This document shows, in pieces, positions 8,489-17,090 of a stretch of 64,000 nucleotides of DNA. Numbering within the stretch: the first letter of the stretch is position 1; each line of letters starts with the position of its first letter. The DNA comes from Candidatus Sulfotelmatobacter sp. GTDB lineage: Bacteria; Acidobacteriota; Terriglobia; Terriglobales; Acidobacteriaceae. Below the pieces are notes generated by a model, which saw nothing but the letters and a program-made list of their open reading frames with translations, did no database searches and was not told the DNA's origin. A program made the translations under genes and the position numbers. Location: positions 1 through 64,000 of the forward strand of contig JASHNU010000051.1 in NCBI GenBank assembly GCA_030041475.1, written 5' to 3'.

Positions 8489-8571
8489 TAGCATCTAGGT
8501 TCCCCCCCGGCGAGTTCGCACGCAGGCGAGCAGCGCCCACCTCCGCCAGCACGTTGCCACAGCGACGTAGG

Positions 8572-9900
8572 TTATCGGCGATTTAGCTTGGAGACAGTGC
8601 CTTGAAGCTGTCGGGTGGGTTCGCCGACGTACTCGGAAAAATGCTTAGGTCCGATGTGAGCAATGTAACCGTCCGGGCGAATCAGGATCCGTGGTCCTTC
8701 GGCGGTCAGCAATTCTGTTGCGCGAGTTCCACGCATGAGTTCAAACAATCTGCCCTCGGCGAGTCGTAGATCGGGCATGCGGTCTCCGGGATGCAAGCTG
8801 CCCAGCGGATCGCCCGAAGACAGCGAACTGGTTCGGTAGTGTAGGGCCAGCTGGTTCGTCGCATCGCCGCGCTTAATGGATCGCGTCTGCAGCAGGCGTT
8901 TGCTCAAACCGAGCACGGCGGCCGCGATGGGAAGACGTTCGGATTCATACGTGTCGAGGAGTGAGTCAGGTCCTCCGTGCACGACATGCGCGAGTTTCCA
9001 GCCCAGGTTATAGGCATCCTGCACGCCCGTGTTAAGACCCTGTCCGCCAGTCGGCGGATGCACATGCGCCGCGTCCCCCGCCAGGAACACTCGGCCGACG
9101 CGATAGCGACCCACCATGCGTACCGATGGCTGGTAGATAGATTCCCATGCGATGCGGCCCATGCGATATCCGGTTACTCTGTGGATCGCGTCTTCTAGAC
9201 TCCCGCCAATCGCCTCCGCTTTCGCTATGAGCTGAAATAACGAGGTGTGGGGCAGCGGACAGACCCCGATGGCGCCGCCTTTGGCAAAAGGCCAAAGATG
9301 CCAGTCCCGGCGATCGAGTCCATCGATTTCGACGTCCGCGACGAGAGCGGGCTTTTCGTCGATGGCCTCACCTTCCAACTTAAGGCCAAGGGCTTTGCGG
9401 ACAGTGCTGTGCCCTCCGTCACAGCCAACCAGATAGGCCGCTCGCAGTGTTTCTCCACCCGAAACGGTGGCGTATACCCCGGCCCCATCCTGCTCGAATT
9501 TCGCCAGAGCCGTACCGAATTCAACCTCGCCGCCCAGCGCGCGCAGCCGTTTGCGCAGGATCGCTTCCGTCCTTGATTGCGGGACCATCCAGAGGTTCGG
9601 GTATGGGACGTTTTCTGAAGGTTCGTGAGCAGAACCGAGCGACCCTAAGCGCAGCGAAAACGGGCCAAGGTGCGTACGGAGCCTCGGATAAAGTCCACCC
9701 GCGGCCAGAATCGGGTCGATGATGCCGAGATCCTCAAAGATTTCGAGTGTGCGTGGCTGAATACCCTTTCCACGCGACCCCTCAAAGGGTTTATCTGCTG
9801 CCTCGATCAGGCGAAAAGAGATTCGCCTACGGGCGAGGTCGATCGCGAGAGCCAAGCCCGTGGGTCCCGCACCGACAATCAGAACCGACGTTTCGTACAC
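8572..9900 (-). CDS. FAD-dependent aromatic-ring monooxygenase
   Basis: Class A flavoprotein hydroxylase (PheA/TfdB/MhpA type), 442 residues from GTG 9900. The ADP-binding motif VLIVGAGPTGLALAIDLARR is at the N-terminus. YLVGCDGGHSTVRKALG is the DG motif, and FLAGDAAHVHPPTGGQGLNT is the second FAD motif; a small thioredoxin-like tail follows. It would hydroxylate a phenolic or polyketide-like substrate, not identifiable here. It diverges from a TetR gene, with the paired operators between them, so it is the likely repressed and substrate-induced target. The open frame extends to 10047 but would overlap tetR, so GTG 9900, inside an operator, is the only sensible start. No ribosome site precedes it. 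Confidence 0.88.
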   Translation of the reverse strand: MYETSVLIVGAGPTGLALAIDLARRRISFRLIEAADKPFEGSRGKGIQPRTLEIFEDLGIIDPILAAGGLYPRLRTHLGPFSLRLGSLGSAHEPSENVPYPNLWMVPQSRTEAILRKRLRALGGEVEFGTALAKFEQDGAGVYATVSGGETLRAAYLVGCDGGHSTVRKALGLKLEGEAIDEKPALVADVEIDGLDRRDWHLWPFAKGGAIGVCPLPHTSLFQLIAKAEAIGGSLEDAIHRVTGYRMGRIAWESIYQPSVRMVGRYRVGRVFLAGDAAHVHPPTGGQGLNTGVQDAYNLGWKLAHVVHGGPDSLLDTYESERLPIAAAVLGLSKRLLQTRSIKRGDATNQLALHYRTSSLSSGDPLGSLHPGDRMPDLRLAEGRLFELMRGTRATELLTAEGPRILIRPDGYIAHIGPKHFSEYVGEPTRQLQGTVSKLNRR

Positions 9901-9929
9901 TGTACGATAAGAATAATAGTACAGTGTAC
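9894..9929. promoter_or_regulatory. Twin palindromic operators in the monooxygenase/tetR divergent promoter
   Basis: Two near-identical dyads, GTACA-C-TGTAC (9895-9905) and GTACA-G-TGTAC (9919-9929), are centred 24 bases apart and are inverted copies of each other. The AT-rich spacer ATAAGAATAATA can supply -10 elements in both directions. The left site contains the GTG start of the monooxygenase and the right one ends 2 bases before the tetR ATG. This is the classic position for autoregulation by the adjacent TetR protein. Confidence 0.85.
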
Positions 9930-9931
9930 GA

Positions 9932-10540
9932 ATGTCAACCAGAAAATCACAGCTAACCCGTGAAAAGATTGCCGCCGCCGCACTCGCCATTGCCGATAGC
10001 GAGGGATTCCAGGCGGTTTCCATGCGTCGCGTGGCGCAAGAACTCAATGTAGGAACGATGAGCCTTTATTACTACGTGAAGACCAAGGACGATCTGGTCG
10101 CGGTGATGGATGACGCCCTGATGGGCGAAGCTCTTCTCCCCTCGATACCGAAGGACTGGCGCCGCGCCATCACCGAAATCGCCACCCGAACTCGCGACCT
10201 GTTCTTGCGCCATCCGTGGGCGTTGGTGAGCATGTTGTCAGCTCCTCCCGGCCTGAATGCAATGCGCCACATGGAACAATGTCTGGAGGCCCTTGCGGGG
10301 ACCTCGATGACGACGAAACAGAAGCTCACCTTTCTTGCCATGGTCGACGACTTTGTCTTCGGTTACGCTCTTCGCGAAGCCGCCAGCGATGCCGCAGTGG
10401 ACCTGGAATTCGCCAAGACTCAAATGGCTACAGGCGCCTTCCCGCGGCTGGCGGAAGCTTTCGGGGACGGTAGTGTCCACCTTGGCAAAGACCGTTTCAA
10501 GATAGGTTTACGCGTGCTGCTGGAAGCGGAACGGGAGTAG
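9932..10540 (+). CDS. TetR/AcrR-family transcriptional repressor
   Basis: A 202-residue regulator. The N-terminal helix-turn-helix spans about residues 8-55 (TREKIAAAALAIADSEGFQA, then SMRRVAQELNVGTMSLYYYV). The C-terminal ligand domain resembles the TetR_C class that pairs with drug or aromatic effectors. It probably represses itself and the divergent FAD monooxygenase through the two dyads at 9894-9929, which lie immediately in front of its ATG, and is released by the enzyme's substrate (inference). The ATG sits about 8 bases from a possible transcription start, leaving no room for a ribosome site, so the mRNA may be leaderless. Confidence 0.9.
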   Translation: MSTRKSQLTREKIAAAALAIADSEGFQAVSMRRVAQELNVGTMSLYYYVKTKDDLVAVMDDALMGEALLPSIPKDWRRAITEIATRTRDLFLRHPWALVSMLSAPPGLNAMRHMEQCLEALAGTSMTTKQKLTFLAMVDDFVFGYALREAASDAAVDLEFAKTQMATGAFPRLAEAFGDGSVHLGKDRFKIGLRVLLEAERE

Positions 10541-10641
10541 CTCGCCTAAACGACCATCACGGGATTTATGCCAGGCGCACGACGCGCATGGTAGTGTTTT
10601 CTTCAGACCATGTTTCCATCACAAGAGGGGGCCGTATCCCT

Positions 10642-12150
10642 ATGTCTCTTTTTTCCCAGATGCGCGGCAAGGCCCAAATGCGGATTCTCGGCATCATAAT
10701 GCTCGCGGTCCTTACCGCCGCCAGTGCTCTCGCACAGAGCAACTCGAAAACTGCCGCCCAAACGCCGGCCCCGAAAAAGTCCAACGCCAGCGCGGCCGAA
10801 AGCAAATCCCCGGAACCACCCGGCGTTCTCGCCCAGTTGAATGGCGACCTGCAGAAACTGGCAGCTAAGGTGTCCCCGGCGGTGGTCCAGATTCTGGTTA
10901 CCGGATATGGTCCCTTGCGTGAGGAAGATAAGAGCGGCGAGACCGCTCTGATCGTTCGTCAGCATGCGGTGGGATCGGGCGTGATCGTGGATTCGAATGG
11001 CTACATCATGACCAATGCCCATGTGGTGGCGGGGGCGCAACGAATTCGTGTGGCCTTGCCGGTTCCCATGGGCGATGCGGCGGGAGCCGTGCCCATCGGG
11101 AAGAAGCGAATTCTGGAGGCCAAGCTTCTCGGGCAACACAAGGAAACCGATCTTGCCCTGCTCAAGATTGACGGAACTGATCTTCCCACGCTGGCCCTTG
11201 CGACCGGCCGTCGCCCGGAAGTGGGCGAACTCGTTTTCGCCATTGGCAGCCCGGAGGGGCTGCAGAACTCGGTCACCATGGGCGTGGTCAGCGCGGTCGC
11301 GCGGCAGGCCGATCCGGAGAAGCCTCTGCCTTACATCCAGACTGACGCTCCCATCAACCCTGGCAACAGCGGAGGCCCCCTGGTCGACATGAACGGCGCG
11401 GTGCTGGGCATCAATACTTTCATTTTGTCTTCCGGCGGCGGCAGCGAGGGTTTGGGCTTTGCCATACCTGCCCGCGTGGTGGACTTCGTCTACCAAAGCC
11501 TGCGCAAGTATGGACATGTGCATCGCGTCGAAATTGGCGCCACCACGCAGGAGATCACGCCAGCGCTGGCAGACGCCCTGCAACTGGCGAGGCACTGGGG
11601 TGTGATCGTGGCGGACTTACGGCCCGACGGTCCGGCCGCAGCGGCCGGACTGAAAATCGGCGATATCATTCTCATGGCCGATGATCGCCGCACAGATACC
11701 CTCAGTGCGCTGACGGCAGCCCTGTACCTGCATCGCCTCGACCAGGTTGTCAAGATGGAAGTTTTGCGCGGGAACGACAGAAAAACGCTCTACATACCCG
11801 CGATTGAACATCGCGATCAGATGGATCAGCTGTTCGATGCGATTAACGCGGAGAATAGCCTGATCCCACGGCTGGGTGTGCTGGCAATCGATATCACCAG
11901 CGATATGCGCGCGCGCCTGAAGGACATGCACCTGGGGACCGGAGTGCTCGTCGTGGGCCGTGCTGCCGATCTGATCCTGCCCGACACCGGCTTGCAGGCG
12001 GGCGACATTATTCACGCGATTAACGGCGTGCCTATCGATTCCAGGGATGACTTGCGCACGGCTCTGAACGCAATGAAAACCGGCGACCCCGTTGCGCTTC
12101 AGATAGAACGCGACGGAGGCTTGCTTTGGCTGAGCTTCGAGATCGAGTAA
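10642..12150 (+). CDS. HtrA/DegP-type serine protease with two PDZ domains
   Basis: A 502-residue periplasmic quality-control protease. The signal peptide contains ILGIIMLAVLTAASALA. The trypsin-like domain shows the complete triad: His127 (TNAHVV), Asp170 (ETDLALLKI) and Ser243 (NPGNSGGPL). Two PDZ-like modules follow, at about 300-385 and 410-500; both contain GD-II signatures (KIGDIILMADDR and QAGDIIHAINGVPI). Residues 35-55 form a low-complexity Ala/Lys/Ser linker. ATG 10642 has AGAGGGGG upstream and gives the proper signal peptide; the frame upstream to 10588 adds an implausible leader. It converges on the HD-GYP gene, 7 bases away. Confidence 0.92.
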   Translation: MSLFSQMRGKAQMRILGIIMLAVLTAASALAQSNSKTAAQTPAPKKSNASAAESKSPEPPGVLAQLNGDLQKLAAKVSPAVVQILVTGYGPLREEDKSGETALIVRQHAVGSGVIVDSNGYIMTNAHVVAGAQRIRVALPVPMGDAAGAVPIGKKRILEAKLLGQHKETDLALLKIDGTDLPTLALATGRRPEVGELVFAIGSPEGLQNSVTMGVVSAVARQADPEKPLPYIQTDAPINPGNSGGPLVDMNGAVLGINTFILSSGGGSEGLGFAIPARVVDFVYQSLRKYGHVHRVEIGATTQEITPALADALQLARHWGVIVADLRPDGPAAAAGLKIGDIILMADDRRTDTLSALTAALYLHRLDQVVKMEVLRGNDRKTLYIPAIEHRDQMDQLFDAINAENSLIPRLGVLAIDITSDMRARLKDMHLGTGVLVVGRAADLILPDTGLQAGDIIHAINGVPIDSRDDLRTALNAMKTGDPVALQIERDGGLLWLSFEIE

Positions 12151-12157
12151 GGCGATT

Positions 12158-14083
12158 CTACTTTGCCGCTGTGCCGGAGGCTTTGGGCTTGGCGTTTTCG
12201 ATCAGGACACCCAGTCCGGCGGCGATTGCTTCCACGACCCGAAGATCGTCGGTAGTGAAGGCATCCTGCGGCGCGCGATAGAGGGCCAGCACGGCGGAAA
12301 CTCCCCTTGTCCCAGCAAGCGGCACGGCCAGCGCCGAACGCGTCGTGCTGTAGCGCTGGGGATCGTTCAGATATCCCGGCTCGACCGACGGATTGCCATT
12401 GAGAATGGCCTTGCAGTTTTGCGCCACCCATCCAGACAAGCCTTCTCCGAGCGGAATCCGCAAGGAAGAAAACAGGCGGAAGTTGTCGCCGCTGACCAGA
12501 GTGGGCACCAACACTCCATTTTGCAGCGAGTACACGGCGAGTGAATCGCAAGGGACCAGAATCCTGAGGCGAACCGCAAGCAGAGAAGCAATGTCCGCGA
12601 CGCGCATGGCCACGCCTTTGCTACACAGTTCGGCAATTTCCTGGGCGTGCTCCTGCGCCGAAGAGACGAGTGCGTTTAGCTTTTGCGATACCGGCGCTAC
12701 GGTGCGAGGTTCGGCGGATGCCGCGAAGCCGGCGTCGGGAGCCAGACCGCGCTCGACCTTGAGGTCCGTTGAAAGTTTCGGCGGAGGCTGCATGGGCTGA
12801 TTGTTGGCCAGCTTTTCCAGTTCGATGTAACGGCGGCCGAGAATCTCGACTACGCGCGGATCAAAACTTTTGCCCGACTCCGCAGCCACGCAGGCCATCG
12901 CCCTATCCAATGGAAGTGCCTTGCGGTATTGGCGATCGGAGGCGAGTGCGTCAAGGCAATCGACCGCGGCTAGAATGCGAGCGCCGATGGGAATCTGTTC
13001 GCCGCTCAATCCATAGGGATAGCCGCCGCCGTCCCATTTTTCGTGGTGGGCGCGCACGATGGGCACAACCGGATAAGGAAAGTTGACCTGCTCCAGGATT
13101 TCCGCGCCGACTATGGGATGAATCTTCATCTTCTCAAACTCTTCCGGAGTCAGCTTTCCCGGCTTCGAAATAATGTGCTCGGGCACGGCCAGCTTGCCGA
13201 TATCGTGTAGTACCGACGCGGCTTGCAGAGCCTCAGTCTCGTCCGCGCTCAGGCCGAGCTCGCGGGCCAGCTCCACGGCGTACACACGCGCGCGCTGCAG
13301 GTGCTCACCCGTGGTCTGATCCTTGGCTTCGATCGCGAGGGCCAGAGTTTCAATTGTGCGCAGGTGCAGGCTCGATACTTCCTCGGCGTGGCGTTTTTCC
13401 GTTTCCAGTTTTCCCAGGTACAGACGATACGAGCGGTACATGAGATAAATCGGGGGCAGTACCAGCAACGACGCCTGCCATCCGATGCGGCTGTTCAGGA
13501 AGTGCACCAGCCCTGCCGCTGCGGCGCCGACCATGTAGTACGGGAACGACCAGAGATAAATTTCGGTCCAGACCTTCGCGATCGGTTTGTCCTCGGTAAG
13601 ACCGATGATGGTCGACATTGCTGCCGTGTTGCAGCCGAAATGCGTGACGGCGGCGACCAGCAAGGCCAGAGGCCGGGGCCCGTGAACTATGTAATGCGCC
13701 ATCAACTGGAAGGCGCCGTATGCGATCGCGCTCGAGACCGTGACTTGTGAAAAGTTGAAGACCAGTTGCACCGGCTTGAGCTTGCGCACAGGCCGCCAGT
13801 AAAACTGCCCCAGCGTGCTGACCAGGCCAATGGCCAGCGTTTCGGGCAGGCTCAATTCCAGAATCCCGAGCAGCGTGAAAAGAAAATTGACCGACAGTGT
13901 TCCTTCGATGCCGGGCAGATTCACTTTCAGCGAGGACGCTAGCAAAGCCGCGATCAGGTAGCAAATAAACTTCAGCGGATCGCTCGACTGCCAGTGCAAC
14001 GACGCGAAAACGAAGCAGAATGCCGCCGCCAGAGACATGGCCGCGATGAAGACACGGGCGCCAATGGAACGACCCCAGGACAT
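12158..14083 (-). CDS. Membrane HD-GYP c-di-GMP phosphodiesterase with GAF domain
   Basis: A 641-residue signalling protein. Residues about 10-235 hold six or more hydrophobic helices forming a membrane sensor. The HD-GYP domain runs about 245-420, with His293-Asp294 (VLHDIGK), the downstream HHEKWDG motif and Gly354-Tyr355-Pro356 (GGGYPYGLSG), so c-di-GMP hydrolysis is expected. A GAF domain follows at about 480-635. The order membrane-HD-GYP-GAF is somewhat unusual because the GAF lies C-terminal to the catalytic domain. No diguanylate cyclase is in the window; the PilZ protein at 7984-8310 could read the same messenger. Confidence 0.9.
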   Translation of the reverse strand: MSWGRSIGARVFIAAMSLAAAFCFVFASLHWQSSDPLKFICYLIAALLASSLKVNLPGIEGTLSVNFLFTLLGILELSLPETLAIGLVSTLGQFYWRPVRKLKPVQLVFNFSQVTVSSAIAYGAFQLMAHYIVHGPRPLALLVAAVTHFGCNTAAMSTIIGLTEDKPIAKVWTEIYLWSFPYYMVGAAAAGLVHFLNSRIGWQASLLVLPPIYLMYRSYRLYLGKLETEKRHAEEVSSLHLRTIETLALAIEAKDQTTGEHLQRARVYAVELARELGLSADETEALQAASVLHDIGKLAVPEHIISKPGKLTPEEFEKMKIHPIVGAEILEQVNFPYPVVPIVRAHHEKWDGGGYPYGLSGEQIPIGARILAAVDCLDALASDRQYRKALPLDRAMACVAAESGKSFDPRVVEILGRRYIELEKLANNQPMQPPPKLSTDLKVERGLAPDAGFAASAEPRTVAPVSQKLNALVSSAQEHAQEIAELCSKGVAMRVADIASLLAVRLRILVPCDSLAVYSLQNGVLVPTLVSGDNFRLFSSLRIPLGEGLSGWVAQNCKAILNGNPSVEPGYLNDPQRYSTTRSALAVPLAGTRGVSAVLALYRAPQDAFTTDDLRVVEAIAAGLGVLIENAKPKASGTAAK

Positions 14084-14379
14084 GAGAAGTGCTTAAATTT
14101 TCAACGAACTGGCAATGCCCTGTCCGCCCAAAAAGGAACGCCTCGGTTACCATGGTTTTCCCTAAAAGACTCAATTACTTACAGCTCTGTTGCCCCCCGA
14201 TGGGGCAAGTCTGGGACAGGTTGTCCTGTCCGGCGGGCGCTGCGACAAAGTGGCCTCTTTGTAAGGCCGCAGCCTTCCCTAAGTTGCTGATAAATAAGGC
14301 CAGTACCTGTCCCATTTTGGAATTGGAGGTGCAAGCTGGACTGCGGTTATTCACTGTGGGGCGACCTTCTGGGGGATTC

Positions 14380-16110
14380 ATGAAGAAAGTTGTGCTCTTA
14401 CTGCTGATTGCGATGGTCACGGTGGCCTATGCCTCCGATACAAACAAACTGTCGCCGGACCTGCAGGCCTCGACGGCAAAAAACGTGCAGGTGGTCGTGC
14501 AGTACAACAGCGCGCCCAGTGTTTTGGATCTCAATCTGCTCGCGACCTTGGGCTCGATCCTGAATTCACTGCCGCTGGTGAATGCCGTGGTCGCGGACCT
14601 GCCGCTGGCGAATGCTCTCTCCCTCTCGAACCAGACGGACGTGAAATACATCAGCCTTGACCGCCCGCTGGCTCCCACACTCAGCAACGCTGCGCCGGCA
14701 GTGAACGCTCCCTATGCATGGGCGACCGGCTACACCGGCGCAGGAGTGGGCGTGGCGCTGATTGACAGCGGTGTGGCCAGCCATCCAGACCTGGATGGCG
14801 GTTTGCTCGGACTGTCGCGTGTGGTCTGGAGCCAGAGCTTCGTTCCGGGCAATGCCAGCGCGAATGATCAGTACGGGCACGGCACGCATGTCGCTGGCTT
14901 GATCGCCGGCGACGGGGCGAGCTCCACGGGATCGCAATACACGCGCACATTGAAGGGCATTGCGCCGCAGGCCAGCATAATTAACCTGCGCGTGCTGGAT
15001 CAGAATGGCGCCGGCACCGACAGCGCCGTGATCGCGGCGATCAATGAAGCCATAACGCTCAAACCGCTGTTCAATATCCGCGTCATCAATTTGTCGCTCG
15101 GACGCGCCATCTACGAGACCTACACGCTCGATCCCCTCTGCCAGGCGGTGGAAGCCGCGTGGAAGCAAGGCATCGTGGTAGTCGTGGCGGCCGGCAACAA
15201 TGGCCGCTATCTGTCGACCGACGGCTATGCAACGATCACTGCGCCGGGCAACGATCCTTACGTCATTACCGTCGGCGCGATGAAGCCGATGGGAACCCCG
15301 ACGCGCGTGGATGACCTGATGGCCAGCTACAGCTCGAAGGGGCCAACGGCCATCGACGCCATCGCGAAGCCTGATCTTGTCGCTCCGGGCAATCTTCTGG
15401 TTTCGCTCAATGCGCCGAATTCCACGCTGTACAACGCGTATCCCGGCAACCAGGTGCCGTACAGCTACTACGTGAACGGCGGCAGCAGCGCTCCGTCTTC
15501 CAGCTATTTCACGTTGAGCGGAACCAGCATGGCGACAGGCGTGGTCAGCGGCGTGGTGGCCGATCTGCTCCAGAAGTCGCCGAGCCTGACTCCTGACCAG
15601 GTGAAAGCGCGGCTGATGAAGACGGCGTGGAAGTCGCTTCCGGCCTACAGCAGCGTGACTGATCCCACCACCGGCATCACCTACACCGACCAGGACGACG
15701 TGTTTACAGTGGGCGCCGGCTACATTGACGTTGAGGCCGCCATGGGCAATACCGATCTGGCGCGGGGCACGGCTATGTCGCCGGTGGCAACGTCCAACGG
15801 CACGTCGGATACGGTGACGCTGAATGCGAGTTCGTCGGCAGTGTGGAATGCGTCCTCTACCTGGTCGTACCCGGTGGTTTGGGGCATGCAACAATTTGTG
15901 ACCGGCACGACCGCAGCGGGTTCGTCAGGCACCACGAGCAGCGGCCCAACTGGCGCCAGCAATGCTCTGTGGGGCTCGAACGCTCTGTGGGGCAGCAACG
16001 CGCTCTGGGGATCCAACGCGTTGTGGGGCTCGAACGCTTTATGGGGATCGAATGCCTTGTGGGGCAGCAATGCTCTGTGGGGATCGAACGTTTCCGGTGG
16101 TGAGCAGTAA
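14380..16110 (+). CDS. Secreted subtilisin-like (S8) serine protease with NALWGS tail
   Basis: A 576-residue exported subtilase. The signal peptide is MKKVVLLLLIAMVTVAYA, followed by an inhibitor-like propeptide (about 25-105). The catalytic triad is Asp129 (ALIDSGV), His167 (HGTHVAG) and Ser383 (GTSMATG), with the oxyanion Asn in AAGNNG. Residues from about 528 are seven perfect NALWGS hexapeptides and a short SGGEQ end. ATG 14380 follows GGGGG and gives a clean signal peptide; the frame upstream to 14089 is not credible. A strong terminator follows. It probably digests extracellular protein. The role of the tail is unknown. Confidence 0.93.
   Translation: MKKVVLLLLIAMVTVAYASDTNKLSPDLQASTAKNVQVVVQYNSAPSVLDLNLLATLGSILNSLPLVNAVVADLPLANALSLSNQTDVKYISLDRPLAPTLSNAAPAVNAPYAWATGYTGAGVGVALIDSGVASHPDLDGGLLGLSRVVWSQSFVPGNASANDQYGHGTHVAGLIAGDGASSTGSQYTRTLKGIAPQASIINLRVLDQNGAGTDSAVIAAINEAITLKPLFNIRVINLSLGRAIYETYTLDPLCQAVEAAWKQGIVVVVAAGNNGRYLSTDGYATITAPGNDPYVITVGAMKPMGTPTRVDDLMASYSSKGPTAIDAIAKPDLVAPGNLLVSLNAPNSTLYNAYPGNQVPYSYYVNGGSSAPSSSYFTLSGTSMATGVVSGVVADLLQKSPSLTPDQVKARLMKTAWKSLPAYSSVTDPTTGITYTDQDDVFTVGAGYIDVEAAMGNTDLARGTAMSPVATSNGTSDTVTLNASSSAVWNASSTWSYPVVWGMQQFVTGTTAAGSSGTTSSGPTGASNALWGSNALWGSNALWGSNALWGSNALWGSNALWGSNALWGSNVSGGEQ
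15961..16086 (+). repeat. Seven in-frame 18-bp repeats encoding NALWGS
   Basis: Seven consecutive 18-base units each encode Asn-Ala-Leu-Trp-Gly-Ser, with synonymous variation among Ser (TCG/AGC/TCC), Ala (GCT/GCG/GCC) and Leu codons. The DNA has drifted while the peptide has not, which suggests selection on the protein sequence. Confidence 0.95.
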
Positions 16111-16146
16111 GCCGCGAGCGGAAAACCCCGTTAGTGAAGTCAATCT

Positions 16147-16180
16147 GGGCCGCGAGATTTCGCGGCCCATTTTCTCGTTT
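16147..16180 (+). terminator. Rho-independent terminator of the subtilase gene
   Basis: A perfect 9-bp stem, GGGCCGCGA/TCGCGGCCC (16147-16155, 16160-16168), with loop GATT is followed by ATTTTCTCGTTT, 37 bases after the protease stop codon. Confidence 0.85.
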
Positions 16181-16237
16181 GCGCTGTGAATCGTGCGTCG
16201 GCTCGGCGACGGACGATTCCCCGAACAGCGGAGCCGG

Positions 16238-16966
16238 CTAGTGCGCGGCCGCAACCTTGCGCAGCGCAGCCTGCAATTCCTCCGGATGGAATCCGAAGGG
16301 GCCGGCTTGGCTCTTGTAGGCAATGCGCCCGGATGCATCGATCAGGTAGAGGCGATCTGGCCAGGCCGTGTACGCGCTCTCCGTCGAGTTGCCGAATTCG
16401 TCCAGCACGGCCGGAATTTCGATTCCCAACTTACGCACGCACGTGCCGGCGACGAACTCACGTTCCTGCTCGTCGCGCGGGCTGGCGAAGACCACGTTGT
16501 CTTTGATGTTGCTCTGCATCTGCCAGACGTCACTGGGGTGGGCTTCGGTGATGTAGACGACCAGGAACGCAACCTGATTTCGATATTGCTCGTACAGCTT
16601 GTTGAGAGCGGGAACCTCCCGCCGGAAGGGTGGTCAGGTGTAGCTGCCGAAGACCAGAACAACCGGCTTGGCTTGCGCGGTGAGCGTTGACAGCTGAATC
16701 TGGCTGGAGTGGTCGAGTCTGGCGAGGGTAAAGTCAGGGGCGCGATCGCCAATGTTGAGGTTGCCTGCCCGTGCTCTCACCCAGAGCGTTTCAAAGGGGA
16801 AAGCGAGGAACGCGACGGGAGCTGGAATCTTGGCCATCACGCGGCCAAACTGCTCCGGCGGACGCCGCATGACGGAGTAGATTGCAGCGCAAGCGCACAG
16901 CCAGAGGGCGGCGAGTGCGCAAAGCGACGCGAGAAATTTATTACGTAGAGATTTTGATAACGCCAT
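16238..16966 (-). CDS. Iodothyronine-deiodinase-like selenoprotein (UGA read as Sec)
   Basis: Two open stretches in one frame (16966-16637 and 16633-16238) are separated only by TGA 16636-16634. Reading it as selenocysteine gives a continuous 242-residue protein with Sec111. Residues about 10-30 are a membrane anchor (FLASLCALAALWLCACAAIY), followed by GDRAPDFTLARLD, typical of the thioredoxin fold. The active site reads VVLVFGSYT-Sec-PPFRREVPALN, then FLVVYITEAHPSDVW; this matches the FGSxT-Sec-PPF and YIEEAHxSDGW signatures of deiodinases. The C-terminus (WPDRLYLIDASGRIAYKSQA, then GPFGFHPEELQAAL) also follows that family. A hairpin fitting a bacterial SECIS follows the TGA. It is probably a membrane-tethered thiol or peroxide redox enzyme; iodothyronine as substrate is not implied. 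Confidence 0.88.
16607..16636 (-). promoter_or_regulatory. Putative bacterial SECIS element after the UGA codon
   Basis: On the coding strand the UGA (16636-16634) is followed, 11 bases later, by the perfect 6-bp stem GCGGGA/TCCCGC (16608-16622), extended by one G-U pair. The apical loop GGU begins 18 bases after the UGA. Known bacterial SECIS elements place a loop with an early G about 16-37 bases after UGA, so position and loop both fit. Confidence 0.75.
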
Positions 16967-17090
16967 GCTCACGGATGAATCGAACCCCAGAAACAAGTGC
17001 GCCGATTATTCAGAGAGACCGGGAGAAGATCAATAGTTGTTAAGTAGCACTGGGACATGCTGAGTGTAATGGGGATATTACGACAGCCAT

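Noticed and set aside
9901-10047. Upstream extension of the FAD monooxygenase to ATG 10047
   Set aside because: It would overlap about 100 bases of the tetR gene and both operators; the extra residues fit no monooxygenase.
14089-14379. Start of the subtilase at 14089
   Set aside because: It would place about 97 residues before a textbook signal peptide; ATG 14380 has its own ribosome site.
14566-15894. Minus-strand open frame of over 400 codons opposite the subtilase
   Set aside because: The subtilase is complete with its triad; the opposite frame is rich in Arg/His/Gly and has no credible start.
16519-16634. Deiodinase-like gene as two separate proteins or a pseudogene with a nonsense mutation
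   Set aside because: The stop falls exactly at the family's selenocysteine site and a SECIS-like hairpin follows, so a coincidental nonsense codon is unlikely; it remains the main alternative.
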